This document shows, piece after piece, positions 23,762 through 33,246 of a stretch of 44,175 nt of DNA. The position numbers and the translations under genes are program-made. Every line of letters begins with the position of its first letter. Position 1 is the first letter of the stretch. The stretch spans positions 1 to 44,175 of the forward strand of contig LADO01000007.1 in assembly GCA_000961595.1 (NCBI GenBank). The letters are read 5' to 3'. This DNA comes from Peptococcaceae bacterium BRH_c4b (GTDB lineage: Bacteria > Bacillota > Desulfotomaculia > Desulfotomaculales > Desulfocucumaceae). The notes below the pieces were generated by a model, which saw only the letters and a program-made list of their open reading frames with translations, ran no database searches and was not told the origin of the DNA.

Positions 23762-26182
23762 GTGGAACCAACCGTAAAGGTTTTGCCATTGCTGCCTCTC
23801 AGGGGTATTCTGGTGTTTCCATACATGGTAATTCATTTGGACGTAGGCCGCGATAAATCCGTGCAGGCCATCGAAGAAACCATGGCACGGGACCGTATGA
23901 TTTTTCTGGCCACCCAAAAGGAAGCACAAACTGATGACCCCGGTGAGGAGGATATCTTCCAAATCGGAACCGTTGCAGAGGTCAAACAACTGTTGAAATT
24001 GCCGGGTGGCACCATCCGAATTCTGGTTGAGGGTATGTCCAGAGCCAGAATCAACAAGTACCTGGCCGATGAACCATATTTCAAAGTTGAGATCAAACAG
24101 TATTCCGAGGATTTTAAAAAGACTGCGGAAATTGAGGCTCTCATGCGCAGTCTGGTATACCAGTTTGAGCAGTATGTCAAATTGTCCAAGCGTATCCCGC
24201 CGGAGACAGTGGTTTCGGTGGTCAACCTGGAGGAGCCCGGACGTCTGGCGGACATAATTGCATCCCACCTATCCCTGCGCATTGAGGATAAGCAGGCAGT
24301 GCTGGAGACGACGGACATCGTCAAACGCATAGAAAAACTCTGCGCCCTGGTGGCCAAGGAACTGGAAATTGTGGAGCTTGAACGCAAGATCAATATCCGT
24401 GTCCGCAAGCAGATGGAAAAAACCCAGAAAGAGTATTACCTTCGGGAGCAGATCAAAGCTATCCAGAAGGAACTGGGCGAAAAGGATGAGCGGATGGCCG
24501 AGGCGGAGGAATACAGGGAAAAAATCGCCAGTGCCAAGCTACCCAAAGATGTGGAAGAGAAGGTCATCAAGGAACTGGAGCGGCTGGAAAAAATGCCGCC
24601 CATGGCCGCCGAGTCTGCCGTGGTACGCAACTATCTGGACTGGATCCTGGCCCTGCCCTGGAGCAAGGGTACCAGGGACCGCCTGGATATTAACGCTGCT
24701 GAAGCCATTTTAGAAGCTGACCACTATGGGCTGAAAACCGTCAAAGAGCGGATTCTGGAATATCTGGCCATCCGCAAACTGGCCAAAAAAATGAAAGGGC
24801 CCATAATTTGCTTTGTGGGGCCGCCTGGAGTCGGCAAAACATCTCTGGGCCGTTCCATTGCCCGGGCGCTGGAGCGCAAATTTGTACGCATTTCCCTGGG
24901 TGGGGTTCGGGACGAGGCTGAAATACGCGGTCACCGGCGCACCTACGTGGGCGCCTTGCCGGGTAGGATTATTCAGGGCATGAAAACCGCCGGTTCTAAA
25001 AACCCGGTGTTCCTGCTGGACGAAATTGATAAGATGAGTATGGACTTCAGGGGCGATCCATCCTCAGCGCTGCTGGAGGTGCTGGATCCGGAGCAGAACA
25101 ATTCCTTTAGCGACCATTACATTGAGGTGCCCTTTGATCTTTCAAATGTTATGTTTATCACTACCGCTAACGTCCAGCATAATATTCCCAGGCCGCTGCT
25201 GGACAGGATGGAACTTATTCATATTTCCGGCTATACCGAGGAAGAAAAGGTGCAGATAGCGCTGCGTCACCTGGCTCCCAAGCAGATTAAGGAGCATGGG
25301 CTAAACGATAAGTTAGTGCATATATCTGAAAACACCATTCGCAGGATTATCAGGGAATACACCAGGGAAAGCGGTGTGCGTAACCTGGAGAGGAATATCG
25401 CATCGCTCTGTCGCAAGGTAGTCAAACAAATAGTGGCGGGCAAGGCACAGAAGGTGAAAATCAGCACACAAAACCTGGAGTCATTCCTGGGGACACCACG
25501 TTATCGCTACGGTATGGCCGAGCAGGATGACCAGGTGGGGGTTGCCACCGGCATGGCCTGGACCGAAGTGGGCGGTGACACACTGGCCATCGAGGTAACG
25601 GTTTACAAGGGGAACGGCAAGCTTACCCTCACCGGTAAACTGGGGGACGTGATGAAGGAATCAGCCCAGGCCGGATACAGTTATGTACGCAGCCGGAGTA
25701 TGGAACTCGGCATCTCCGAGGATGTTTTTGACAAATTCGATATCCACGTGCACATACCCGAGGGAGCTATACCCAAGGACGGTCCCTCCGCCGGTATAAC
25801 CATGGCCTGTGCCATAGCCTCGGCCCTTACCGGCCGTAAGATACGCCATGACGTGTCCATGACCGGGGAAATTACCCTCCGGGGCAGGGTACTTCCTGTG
25901 GGCGGCATAAAAGAAAAAGTACTGGCGGCCCACAGGGGTGGTATAAAAACTATCATACTGCCCAATGATAATAAAAAGGATCTGGACGAGATACCGGCCA
26001 ATGTCAAAAAGAATTTAACCTTTGAACTGGTTGACCTCATGGACGATGTGCTGGAAATAGCCTTAATGGAAAAGGAATTTGAGCCGGAGGCTGCCGAATT
26101 GGGTGGAACGCCTGCTGTGGTGAATCCGGAGGTGGCCTACCAGCCGGTGGTTCAGGACGGCGGAGGCCAGATCCTTTCCTGA
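23762..26182 (+). CDS. lon: ATP-dependent protease La (LonA)
   Basis: Soluble hexameric AAA+ protease degrading misfolded and regulatory proteins. An N-terminal substrate-binding domain (about 1-200) and coiled coil ([20 protein letters not shown] region, 210-260) precede the AAA+ module (Walker [15 protein letters not shown] near 355, Walker [13 protein letters not shown]). The protease dyad is S676 (DGPSAG) and K719 (GGIKEK). At 806 residues it is full length, with a short glycine-rich tail. The GTG start has an excellent SD (AAGGAGG). ysxC follows closely, as in Bacillus. Confidence 0.98.
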   Translation: MEPTVKVLPLLPLRGILVFPYMVIHLDVGRDKSVQAIEETMARDRMIFLATQKEAQTDDPGEEDIFQIGTVAEVKQLLKLPGGTIRILVEGMSRARINKYLADEPYFKVEIKQYSEDFKKTAEIEALMRSLVYQFEQYVKLSKRIPPETVVSVVNLEEPGRLADIIASHLSLRIEDKQAVLETTDIVKRIEKLCALVAKELEIVELERKINIRVRKQMEKTQKEYYLREQIKAIQKELGEKDERMAEAEEYREKIASAKLPKDVEEKVIKELERLEKMPPMAAESAVVRNYLDWILALPWSKGTRDRLDINAAEAILEADHYGLKTVKERILEYLAIRKLAKKMKGPIICFVGPPGVGKTSLGRSIARALERKFVRISLGGVRDEAEIRGHRRTYVGALPGRIIQGMKTAGSKNPVFLLDEIDKMSMDFRGDPSSALLEVLDPEQNNSFSDHYIEVPFDLSNVMFITTANVQHNIPRPLLDRMELIHISGYTEEEKVQIALRHLAPKQIKEHGLNDKLVHISENTIRRIIREYTRESGVRNLERNIASLCRKVVKQIVAGKAQKVKISTQNLESFLGTPRYRYGMAEQDDQVGVATGMAWTEVGGDTLAIEVTVYKGNGKLTLTGKLGDVMKESAQAGYSYVRSRSMELGISEDVFDKFDIHVHIPEGAIPKDGPSAGITMACAIASALTGRKIRHDVSMTGEITLRGRVLPVGGIKEKVLAAHRGGIKTIILPNDNKKDLDEIPANVKKNLTFELVDLMDDVLEIALMEKEFEPEAAELGGTPAVVNPEVAYQPVVQDGGGQILS

Positions 26183-26205
26183 GAACCGCAGAGGAATAGT
26201 TGAAG

Positions 26206-26817
26206 ATGAAAATTGCTACCGCTGAATTCGTCAAAACAGCAGTTGATTTAAAAAGCTGCCCGGCCGGAGAGCGACCTGAAATCGCCTTGGCCGGGCGTTC
26301 CAATGTAGGGAAATCGTCGCTGCTGAACAAGCTGGTCAACAGAAAAAGCCTGGCCCGCACCAGCAATACCCCGGGGCGGACCCAGGGTATTAATTACTTC
26401 TTGATAAACGACAGCTTTTACCTGGTGGACCTGCCGGGCTACGGCTATGCCCGGGTTCCTGCCCAAATAAGGGCGAAGTGGGGTCCCATGGTAGAAAATT
26501 ATCTCAAGGGGCGGACCCAACTGCAGGGCGTCATTCAACTGGTGGACATTCGCCACCAGCCCAGCGCACAGGACATCCAGTTGCACCAGTGGCTGAAACA
26601 TTACAGCATTCCTGCGTTGGTGGTAGCCACCAAAAGCGACAAACTTTCAAAAAACCAGGCCGCCAAACAGGTTAAGATTATCAAAACCACCCTTGAACTC
26701 GGCCGGGAAGATACCCTGCTGCTTTTTTCCTCTCTTTCAGGGCAGGGCCGGGACGAGATATGGCAGATAATTGAAGGTATGATCGGCGAGCAGCCGGACA
26801 GCAACTTACAGGACTGA
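26206..26817 (+). CDS. ysxC: Ribosome biogenesis GTPase YsxC/EngB
   Basis: Small essential GTPase for 50S subunit assembly. G1 is GRSNVGKSS; G2 is the conserved Thr in NTPGRTQGIN; G3 is DLPGYGYA; G4 is TKSD; G5 is SSLSGQG. Length is about 203 residues. The frame can be read from TTG at 26200, but ATG at 26206, ten bases after GAGGA, gives the usual N-terminus. It begins 23 bp after lon and is probably cotranscribed. Confidence 0.95.
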   Translation: MKIATAEFVKTAVDLKSCPAGERPEIALAGRSNVGKSSLLNKLVNRKSLARTSNTPGRTQGINYFLINDSFYLVDLPGYGYARVPAQIRAKWGPMVENYLKGRTQLQGVIQLVDIRHQPSAQDIQLHQWLKHYSIPALVVATKSDKLSKNQAAKQVKIIKTTLELGREDTLLLFSSLSGQGRDEIWQIIEGMIGEQPDSNLQD

Positions 26818-26914
26818 CTGTTTCATCCTGCGGATTTGCCTTGCCAATTGAACGAATTTGTTGTTTAGCTCTTCCTTTAAATCCGTGTCCGTACACCGGC
26901 TTGATTTCGCAGAT

Positions 26915-26956
26915 AGCCGGGACAGCTGCATTTCCAGCAGTAGTAGAGTCCCGGCT
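26915..26956. terminator. Hairpin between convergent ysxC and solute-binding protein genes
   Basis: Arms 26915-26923 and 26948-26956 pair over 9 bp, with a smaller GCTG/CAGC stem inside. It lies between two stop codons and may end either transcript. Confidence 0.55.
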
Positions 26957-26984
26957 CAAGCTTATTTCTCCTTACTGATCCATC

Positions 26985-28082
26985 CTATCTATCATCAGCC
27001 AAGCTAAGTATGTTAAAGGGGAACCTTTTTTTAGGCATTTTGTCCTCCGGAATGTATTTTACAGTGTCCACAGCCCGGCGGGCAAAAATGCTGTTTACCA
27101 TACCCTCATATGTTACTTCCCTGGGAATCTCTCTGGCCCTGGCCAACATTGCCATCCCGCCGTCAAAGGAATCGCCGGTAATTACCGGATTTTCAGGCCA
27201 TACCTTATCCCTGGCGTATCTTTTAAGCATGATCGAATACAATTCCCGGTCCTTTTTTTCTGCTGCCCCGGTGTGGTGCTTGCCTATTTCTGCATCCGTA
27301 TGATATTTAATCCAGATCAGTGCTTTGTAAATGGCGTTGGTGAATTTTTGTAATTCACCGCTGTGTTTGGATAAAAAATTTTTATTAACCACACAGATTG
27401 CGGCGGGGTAAGGGCCTAGCTCATTGCCGAGAGAGGCGATAACCACTGCTGCACCGCCTTTCTCGGCTGCTGCAGCCAGCGGACCCCGTACTAACAAATA
27501 ATTGCCGATGCCAGCTTTAAGCGCGCCTATTTTTAAATCGTCCGGTATGTTTGTCATCATGGTCACGTCTTCGTATGGAACCAGCCCCTGGCGCCTCAGT
27601 ATTTCTTCCAGCACCACCGTCTCTATGCTGTCGGGGGAGCCACAGATAACAGATTTGTCTTTCATTCCGACCCATGCAAAATTTTGCCCGGGCTCCGGGG
27701 CCAGCAGGTAAGAGTCGTTTATACAGGTGATAGCGGCAAAGCCTGTCGCATCAAAATCATCGTCCAGCCGGCGGGCCCCGGCCCTGACAAAGTCCTCCAG
27801 GTCAACCAGGGCTACGTCGGACTTGTCTGCCAGTAAGATGTCCATCGCCTCGTCCCCGGTGTTATACCTTTTGGTTTTAACGGCTATGCTCTCCTGTTTG
27901 AAAAATTTCATTTCTCCGGCCAGGTGGAAGGGAAAGTGGTATGCGCCGCCGGCTCCTTCGGCCACCCGAATGGTTACGGTTTTTTCTCCGGCCAGAAACC
28001 AGTGGTGGGCCAGCAGGGACAGCGCTGCCAGGACAATAATAAGTAATAAAAGGATTGTCAGGGTTTTAAGAGGTTTCTTCAT
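26985..28082 (-). CDS. Orphan membrane-anchored ABC-type solute-binding protein (NMT1/SsuA-like)
   Basis: Predicted extracytoplasmic substrate-binding protein of the NMT1/THI5-SsuA/TauA type. An uncleaved-looking membrane helix (about 8-28) without a lipobox cysteine is followed by IRVAEGAGGAYHFPFHLA and the ligand-fold segments DVALVDLEDF and SVICGSPDSIETVVLEEIL. At 365 residues it is normal length. No permease or ATPase gene lies nearby, so its transporter is elsewhere or it has a sensory role. The ligand cannot be named (sulfonates, thiamine precursors and nitrate-like compounds are all used in this family). ATG has GGAGGG six bases upstream. Confidence 0.8.
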   Translation of the reverse strand: MKKPLKTLTILLLLIIVLAALSLLAHHWFLAGEKTVTIRVAEGAGGAYHFPFHLAGEMKFFKQESIAVKTKRYNTGDEAMDILLADKSDVALVDLEDFVRAGARRLDDDFDATGFAAITCINDSYLLAPEPGQNFAWVGMKDKSVICGSPDSIETVVLEEILRRQGLVPYEDVTMMTNIPDDLKIGALKAGIGNYLLVRGPLAAAAEKGGAAVVIASLGNELGPYPAAICVVNKNFLSKHSGELQKFTNAIYKALIWIKYHTDAEIGKHHTGAAEKKDRELYSIMLKRYARDKVWPENPVITGDSFDGGMAMLARAREIPREVTYEGMVNSIFARRAVDTVKYIPEDKMPKKRFPFNILSLADDR

Positions 28083-28150
28083 GGTCTACCCTCCTGTGGT
28101 GTATAGAAATCTTTTATAGTAATAATTCGGAGAATCCGGTCAAAAGCCGT

Positions 28151-28180
28151 GCGTCAGGCCACCAATCCCAAGTCTGACGC
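28151..28180. other. Small inverted repeat upstream of the solute-binding protein gene
   Basis: GCGTCAG (28151-28157) and CTGACGC (28174-28180) form a 7-bp stem between the divergent solute-binding protein gene and the valS leader. Its role is unknown. Confidence 0.4.
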
Positions 28181-28225
28181 AGTATGAGCGGTATACCAGG
28201 TGGTTATGTTAATCATCGGGCTTAA

Positions 28226-28254
28226 TGCGACAGAGAACCGTCCCCACTGTCGCA
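28226..28254. repeat. REP-like palindrome of the GGGGACGG...TGTCGCA type
   Basis: TGCGACAG (28226-28233) and CTGTCGCA (28247-28254) frame AGAACCGTCCCCA. From memory, this sequence resembles palindromes scattered near Y1/RAYT (IS200-like) transposase genes in many Firmicutes. It occurs once here and no transposase is nearby. Confidence 0.6.
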
Positions 28255-28407
28255 CTTTGTTTGTGCGGGAGACTATTATAATTAATATTTCGTTTATTAA
28301 GTTTAATGACTTTTGATTGCTTCGGATTTGATTTTGATTTAACGAATTAGCAGAATGAGCCGGAGAGGTCAGATACCAGACGGCTGCATGCGGTTGTATT
28401 TCGCGCA

Positions 28408-28436
28408 TTGACAACGGCAATGCAAAGGGATAATAT
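28408..28436 (+). promoter_or_regulatory. Sigma-A promoter of the valS T-box transcript
   Basis: TTGACA (28408-28413), 17-bp spacer, TAATAT (28431-28436). RNA would start near 28443, just ahead of the T-box stem I. Confidence 0.75.
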
Positions 28437-28444
28437 ATTTTTGA

Positions 28445-28740
28445 CATACCGTATAAAGCGGTGATGGGGAGGGCCAGCCTTTCAAGGAGTCCAGAGAGTG
28501 AGATCCGCCGCGTTTTTAGCAGCGGCAGGCTGAAAGATTTCCCGCCCGGCGGGTTGGACTGTCGCCCCGGAAGCTGCATGGTCGAAGGCAAACGCTGTTA
28601 GGCCATAGCCGGGTTAGCCCGTTACAGCTGTTAAAGTGCTGCAATACAAGGCGACAATAGATGTTGCCGCTGTTGCGGAATTAAGGTGGTACCGCGGAGA
28701 GTAAACTCCTTTCGTCCTTATATACGGAAGGGGTTTTATT
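28445..28740 (+). promoter_or_regulatory. T-box leader of valS
   Basis: Binds uncharged tRNA-Val and switches between termination and readthrough. The T-box core AAGGTGGTACCGCG is at 28684-28697; its TGGT pairs with the tRNA ACCA end. An AGAGAG motif is at 28493-28498. AGTCC (28488-28492) pairs with GGACT (28556-28560), which places GUC at 28561-28563 in the specifier position. GUC is read by anticodon GAC, the anticodon of the tRNA at 13817. The terminator lies at about 28705-28740, ending in TTTTATTATTTTTT. Confidence 0.92.
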
Positions 28741-28771
28741 ATTTTTTATTTGCATGAGGAGGATGATTGTT

Positions 28772-31432
28772 GTGTCAGCTAACGCAACCCCGAAAACCGA
28801 CATGGCTCCCGCCTACGATCCCGGAGCGGTGGAGGGAAAGTGGTATAAATACTGGGAGGAAAATAATTTTTTTCATACCGTGGTGAACCCGGAGCAGGAG
28901 CCTTTCTGCATTGTAATGCCGCCTCCCAATGTTACCGGCCAGCTGCACATGGGGCATGCCCTGGACAACACCATGCAGGATATTCTGACCCGCTGGCGCC
29001 GGATGCAGGGTTATAACGCCCTCTGGCTGCCCGGCACCGACCACGCGGGGATTGCCACCCAGGCCAAGGTGGAGGAGCAACTGGCCAAAGAGGGTCTTGC
29101 CAAGCACGACCTGGGCCGGGATAAATTTCTGGAGCGGGTTTGGCAGTGGAAGGAACAGTACGGCGGCAGGATTACCCACCAGCTAAGGCGCCTGGGCTCG
29201 TCCTGCGATTGGGACCGGGAGCGTTTCACCATGGACCAGGGCTGTTCGGAGGCCGTGCTGGAGGTGTTTGTACGACTTTATGAAAAGGGTCTCATTTACC
29301 GTGGTCATTACATTACCAACTGGTGCCCCAAATGCCATACCACCATTTCGGATATAGAGGTGGAGCATCTGGATAAACCGGGCCACTTTTATTTTATAAA
29401 ATACCCCGTGAAGGACAGCAACGAGTATCTTGCCATAGCCACCACCCGCCCGGAGACCATGCTGGGCGACGTGGCGGTGGCGGTTCACCCGGAGGATGAG
29501 CGCTATCGGCACCTGGTGGGAAAAACGCTGGTACTGCCGGTGGTGGATAGGGAAATACCGGTCATCGCTGACGATTACGTGGACCCTGAATTCGGCACCG
29601 GCGCAGTCAAGATAACCCCGGCCCACGACCCCAATGACTTTGAGGTGGGCCAGCGCCATAACCTGCCTCAGTTGCAGGTTATCAACAAGGATGCGGTGAT
29701 GACCGGGGAAGCAGGCAAATACCAGGGGCTGGACCGCTGGGAATGCCGCAAACAACTGGTCAGGGAACTGGATAGTAAAGGCTACCTGATCAAGGTGGAT
29801 GACCATACCCACGCCGTAGGTCACTGCTACCGCTGCTCCACGGTTATCGAGCCCATGCTTTCCAAACAGTGGTTCGTGCGTATGAAACCCCTGGCCGAAC
29901 CAGCCATTGAGGCCGCCAGGGAGGGCAGGTTGCGCTTTGTTCCGGAACGTTTTACCAGGATATATCTCAACTGGATGGAAAATATCAGGGACTGGTGCAT
30001 ATCCAGGCAACTCTGGTGGGGGCACAGAATTCCTGTGTGGTATTGTGGCGACTGTGAGGAAATTATAGTTACCAAAACCCCTCCGTCGAAGTGCACAAAA
30101 TGCGGCGGCAGCAGACTGGAGCAGGATCCCGATGTGCTTGACACCTGGTTTTCCTCGGCGCTTTGGCCCTTTTCTACTTTGGGCTGGCCCCGGAAGACGG
30201 TGGATTTAGCCTATTACTACCCTACTTCGGTGCTTGTCACCGGCAGGGATATCATATTCTTCTGGGTGGCCAGGATGATCTTTAGTGGTATGGCCTTCAT
30301 GGATGAGGTGCCTTTCCGGGAGGTTTTCATCCACGGCTTGGTCCTGGACGCCCTGGGGCGGAAAATGAGCAAATCCCTGGGCAACGGGGTGGATCCTATA
30401 GATGTTATCGAGAGTCATGGGGCGGACAGCCTCAGGTTTATGCTGGTGACCGGAAACACTCCGGGTAATGACTTGCGCTTTCATTTTGAGCGGCTGGAGG
30501 GCACCAGGAATTTTGCCAATAAATTATGGAACGCCTCCCGCTTTACCCTGATGAATCTAAATGATTTCACCCCGGGTCCGGAGCCGCGCCGGGAGGTGCT
30601 GACCCTGGCCGACCGCTGGATTATGAGCAGATTCCAGGAGGTTGCGGCTGAGGTCACCCGGAACCTGGACAGATACGAACTGGGTGAGGCGGCCCGGGTG
30701 TTGTATGAATTCACCTGGAACGAGTTTTGCGACTGGTATATTGAGCTGGCCAAGCCAAGGCTGTACGGCAAGGACCGGGATGATCGCTACACGGCTCAGT
30801 ATGTGCTGGCCCAGACCCTAAAAGGGACGCTGGAGTTGTTGCACCCGTTCATGCCCTTTATTACCGAGGATATCTGGCAGCGCCTGCCCCACCGGGGGCA
30901 GACCATCATGAAAGCTACCTGGCCAGTTGCAACCTTCGGGCTTGCAGATCGGGAAGCGGAAGACCAGATGGGGATACTAATGGAAATAATCCGCGCGGTC
31001 AGGCATATTCGTAGCGAGATGAATGTTCCGCCGGGTAAAAAGGCGGACATAGTGCTGGCGATACCCGAAGAGGAAACCAGGAAACTGGTGGAAAAGTGGG
31101 CAAATTATATTGAATTGCTGTCAGCCGGCAGGGTAAGCATACATGCCACACTGCCTGAAGCACCTGAACAGGCCGCCCAGGCAGTGGCCCGGGGGATGGA
31201 GATTTATGTTCCCCTGAAGGGGCTTATTGATATAGACCGGGAAGTTGCTAGGCTGTCCAAGGAATTGGCGACTCTGGAAAAAGACCTGATCAGGATACAG
31301 GGGAAACTCTCTAATCACGGCTTCCTGGACAAAGCCCCGGAAGAAGTTGTGGCCAAAGAAAAATCCAAGGAATCTGAGCTGGCCGGCAAGAAGAAGGCCA
31401 TTGAGGAGCGCCTGAAGATGCTGGAACAATAG
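28772..31432 (+). CDS. valS: Valyl-tRNA synthetase
   Basis: Class I synthetase that charges tRNA-Val and edits Thr-tRNA. GQLHMGHAL (HIGH signature) lies near residue 50 and RKMSKSLGN (KMSKS) near 530; the editing domain lies between, and a C-terminal coiled-coil arm (about 815-885) is rich in Glu and Lys. A zinc-type cluster (CGDCEEI ... CTKCGG) is visible near residues 420-445. The frame can be read from ATG 28754, but those first codons are the SD (GAGGAGG); GTG 28772 gives 886 residues beginning MSANATPKTDM. Controlled by the T-box upstream. Confidence 0.97.
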   Translation: MSANATPKTDMAPAYDPGAVEGKWYKYWEENNFFHTVVNPEQEPFCIVMPPPNVTGQLHMGHALDNTMQDILTRWRRMQGYNALWLPGTDHAGIATQAKVEEQLAKEGLAKHDLGRDKFLERVWQWKEQYGGRITHQLRRLGSSCDWDRERFTMDQGCSEAVLEVFVRLYEKGLIYRGHYITNWCPKCHTTISDIEVEHLDKPGHFYFIKYPVKDSNEYLAIATTRPETMLGDVAVAVHPEDERYRHLVGKTLVLPVVDREIPVIADDYVDPEFGTGAVKITPAHDPNDFEVGQRHNLPQLQVINKDAVMTGEAGKYQGLDRWECRKQLVRELDSKGYLIKVDDHTHAVGHCYRCSTVIEPMLSKQWFVRMKPLAEPAIEAAREGRLRFVPERFTRIYLNWMENIRDWCISRQLWWGHRIPVWYCGDCEEIIVTKTPPSKCTKCGGSRLEQDPDVLDTWFSSALWPFSTLGWPRKTVDLAYYYPTSVLVTGRDIIFFWVARMIFSGMAFMDEVPFREVFIHGLVLDALGRKMSKSLGNGVDPIDVIESHGADSLRFMLVTGNTPGNDLRFHFERLEGTRNFANKLWNASRFTLMNLNDFTPGPEPRREVLTLADRWIMSRFQEVAAEVTRNLDRYELGEAARVLYEFTWNEFCDWYIELAKPRLYGKDRDDRYTAQYVLAQTLKGTLELLHPFMPFITEDIWQRLPHRGQTIMKATWPVATFGLADREAEDQMGILMEIIRAVRHIRSEMNVPPGKKADIVLAIPEEETRKLVEKWANYIELLSAGRVSIHATLPEAPEQAAQAVARGMEIYVPLKGLIDIDREVARLSKELATLEKDLIRIQGKLSNHGFLDKAPEEVVAKEKSKESELAGKKKAIEERLKMLEQ

Positions 31433-31436
31433 TCTA

Positions 31437-31592
31437 TTGGGGACATTCCTTCGTGAAATTGTTAAAGGTAAGGAATAAAAGGAAACACAGAAGGTGTGTC
31501 CCCTTACATAAGTTGGGGACATTCCTTCGCGATATTATTATAAGGTAAGGAATGATGGGAAACACAGAAGGTGTGTCCCCTTACCTTAATAA
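31437..31592 (+). repeat. Family-A repeat, locus A3 (two longer tandem units)
   Basis: Two tandem units of about 75 bp, starting GGGGACATTCCTTCG and ending GAAGGTGTGTCCCC, lie between valS and folC. The stem here is CCTTC/GAAGG where the other loci have CCTC/GAGG, a compensated change. The second unit's tail ends about 17 bp before the folC start. Confidence 0.88.
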
Positions 31593-31603
31593 GGGGTGTC
31601 GGT

Positions 31604-32887
31604 TTGAATTTTCCAGAGGCATTAGAATACATGCAGAACCTCACCAAATTCGGCTTTAATTTCGGGCTGGGGAGAATTACAGAGTTGCTGCGCAGGCTGG
31701 ACAACCCCCACCTTGATTTGAGAATCATACACATCGGCGGCACCAACGGCAAGGGCTCCACTACCGCCATGCTGGGGGCGATACTACAGCAGTCAGGCTC
31801 ACGGGTGGGCGCCTTTACTTCTCCCCATCTCCATTCCTATACCGAAAGATATCGTATTAACGGAGCAGAAATTTCCGAAAACGATATGGCCGTAATGATC
31901 ACCGAACTGCGCCCCCACCTGGAAGCGATGGTCCGGGAAGGGTATGAGCATCCCACCGAGTTCGAAGTGGGCACTGCCCTGGCCTTCCTCTACTTTCAGA
32001 GGCAGCGGGTGGATTACCTGGTGCTGGAAGTGGGGCTGGGCGGGGCCATAGATTCCACTAATGTGGTTATACCACTTGTGGCGTCTATAACCAATGTGGC
32101 CATGGACCACATGGATTACCTGGGTAACACCGAAAAAGAGATTGCTACGGTTAAAGCCGGCATCATAAAAGAAGGGGTGCCCCTGGTTACTGCGGCCGCC
32201 GGCGAGGCGCTGGAGGTAATCGAAGGGGTGTGCCGGGAAAAAAATGCTCCCCTGCTGCTGGTGGGTAGGAATGTTATCTGGCGAGAGAGGGAAATTACCG
32301 GTAGCGGGCAAATAATCGACATTGACGGAAGGTTAGGAAATTACCGGAATATAACGGTGCCGCTGATGGGCAGGCACCAGCAAATTAACGCCGCCACGGC
32401 GGTGGCCCTGGCCGAGGTGTTGGTGGAAACCGGGGCGAAAATTACCGCGGATGACATTGCAGGCGGTATTGCCCGCACAGTCTGGCCGGCCAGGATGGAA
32501 ATTGTAAGCAGGGACCCTTTGGTTTTAATTGACGGCGCCCACAATATGGATGGGGCGGTGGCCCTGGGCAGAGCCCTGGAAGATTATTTTCCCGGCAGAG
32601 GGATCGTCATGGTGCTGGGGATGCTGGGAGACAAGGAGCGCTCCAGGGTGGTGGCGGAACTGGCGCCCCGGGCCAGAGCCGTGGTGATCACCCGGCCCAA
32701 CAGCCCCAGGGCCGGCAACTGGCAGAGCATGGCCGGAGAGGCCGGCAAATATGTTGAAAAAGTGTTGACTGTTGAGGATATTTCCGGGGCGGTCAGGGCG
32801 GCTCTGGAACTGGTCGCCCCGGGGGACGTGGTCTGCATAACCGGATCACTGTACATGGTAGCCGAGGCCAGAGAGATGTTTATGTAA
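31604..32887 (+). CDS. folC: Bifunctional folylpolyglutamate/dihydrofolate synthase
   Basis: Adds glutamate to folates (and to dihydropteroate), a Mur-ligase-type ATP enzyme. The P-loop is GGTNGKGST (near residue 45); TSPHLHSYTER and LEVGLGGAIDSTN follow; IDGAHN near residue 310 marks the C-terminal domain. Length is about 427 residues. The frame is open back to 31571, but that part lies in the family-A repeat tail; TTG at 31604, with GGGGTG upstream, gives the family-like N-terminus MNFPEALEYM. Confidence 0.95.
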   Translation: MNFPEALEYMQNLTKFGFNFGLGRITELLRRLDNPHLDLRIIHIGGTNGKGSTTAMLGAILQQSGSRVGAFTSPHLHSYTERYRINGAEISENDMAVMITELRPHLEAMVREGYEHPTEFEVGTALAFLYFQRQRVDYLVLEVGLGGAIDSTNVVIPLVASITNVAMDHMDYLGNTEKEIATVKAGIIKEGVPLVTAAAGEALEVIEGVCREKNAPLLLVGRNVIWREREITGSGQIIDIDGRLGNYRNITVPLMGRHQQINAATAVALAEVLVETGAKITADDIAGGIARTVWPARMEIVSRDPLVLIDGAHNMDGAVALGRALEDYFPGRGIVMVLGMLGDKERSRVVAELAPRARAVVITRPNSPRAGNWQSMAGEAGKYVEKVLTVEDISGAVRAALELVAPGDVVCITGSLYMVAEAREMFM

Positions 32888-32989
32888 AAGCTTGTCATAA
32901 CCGAAGGCTGGATGTTAAACTGGAAATAATGCGGGTATTGGTTTTTCCTGGCGAGGGAAAGATAATTTTTAGAGCCCGCGGGTGAAATA

Positions 32990-33244
32990 ATGGTGAAATC
33001 TTTAAAAAGCCCGAAAAGTCCGTGGGTGCTGTTGTTGCTGCTTATTGCCGGCGCCCTGGCCGGAAGCGCCCTGGCGGAGGCCCTGCCCGCTTTGCCGCTA
33101 ATTAAGGCAACTAAAAGTTTCGGCCTGTCTCCTACCACGCTTGACTTGCATTTTTTGAAGATCACTTTTGGTATTAATATTGCCCTGGGGCCTTTAACCG
33201 TCCTGGGTTTGATTGTTGGCTACTGGGTTTACAGAAGAATTTAA
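32990..33244 (+). CDS. DUF4321 membrane protein
   Basis: Small protein of 84 residues with two membrane segments (about 11-30 and 60-80) and the conserved middle SFGLSPTTLDLHFLKITFG, which I recall as the DUF4321 family of Firmicutes. The function is unknown. Its usual place beside maf, radC and mreB suggests a link to cell shape or division, by context only. ATG follows GGGTGA. It ends 2 bp before the maf start. Confidence 0.8.
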   Translation: MVKSLKSPKSPWVLLLLLIAGALAGSALAEALPALPLIKATKSFGLSPTTLDLHFLKITFGINIALGPLTVLGLIVGYWVYRRI

Positions 33245-33246
33245 CC

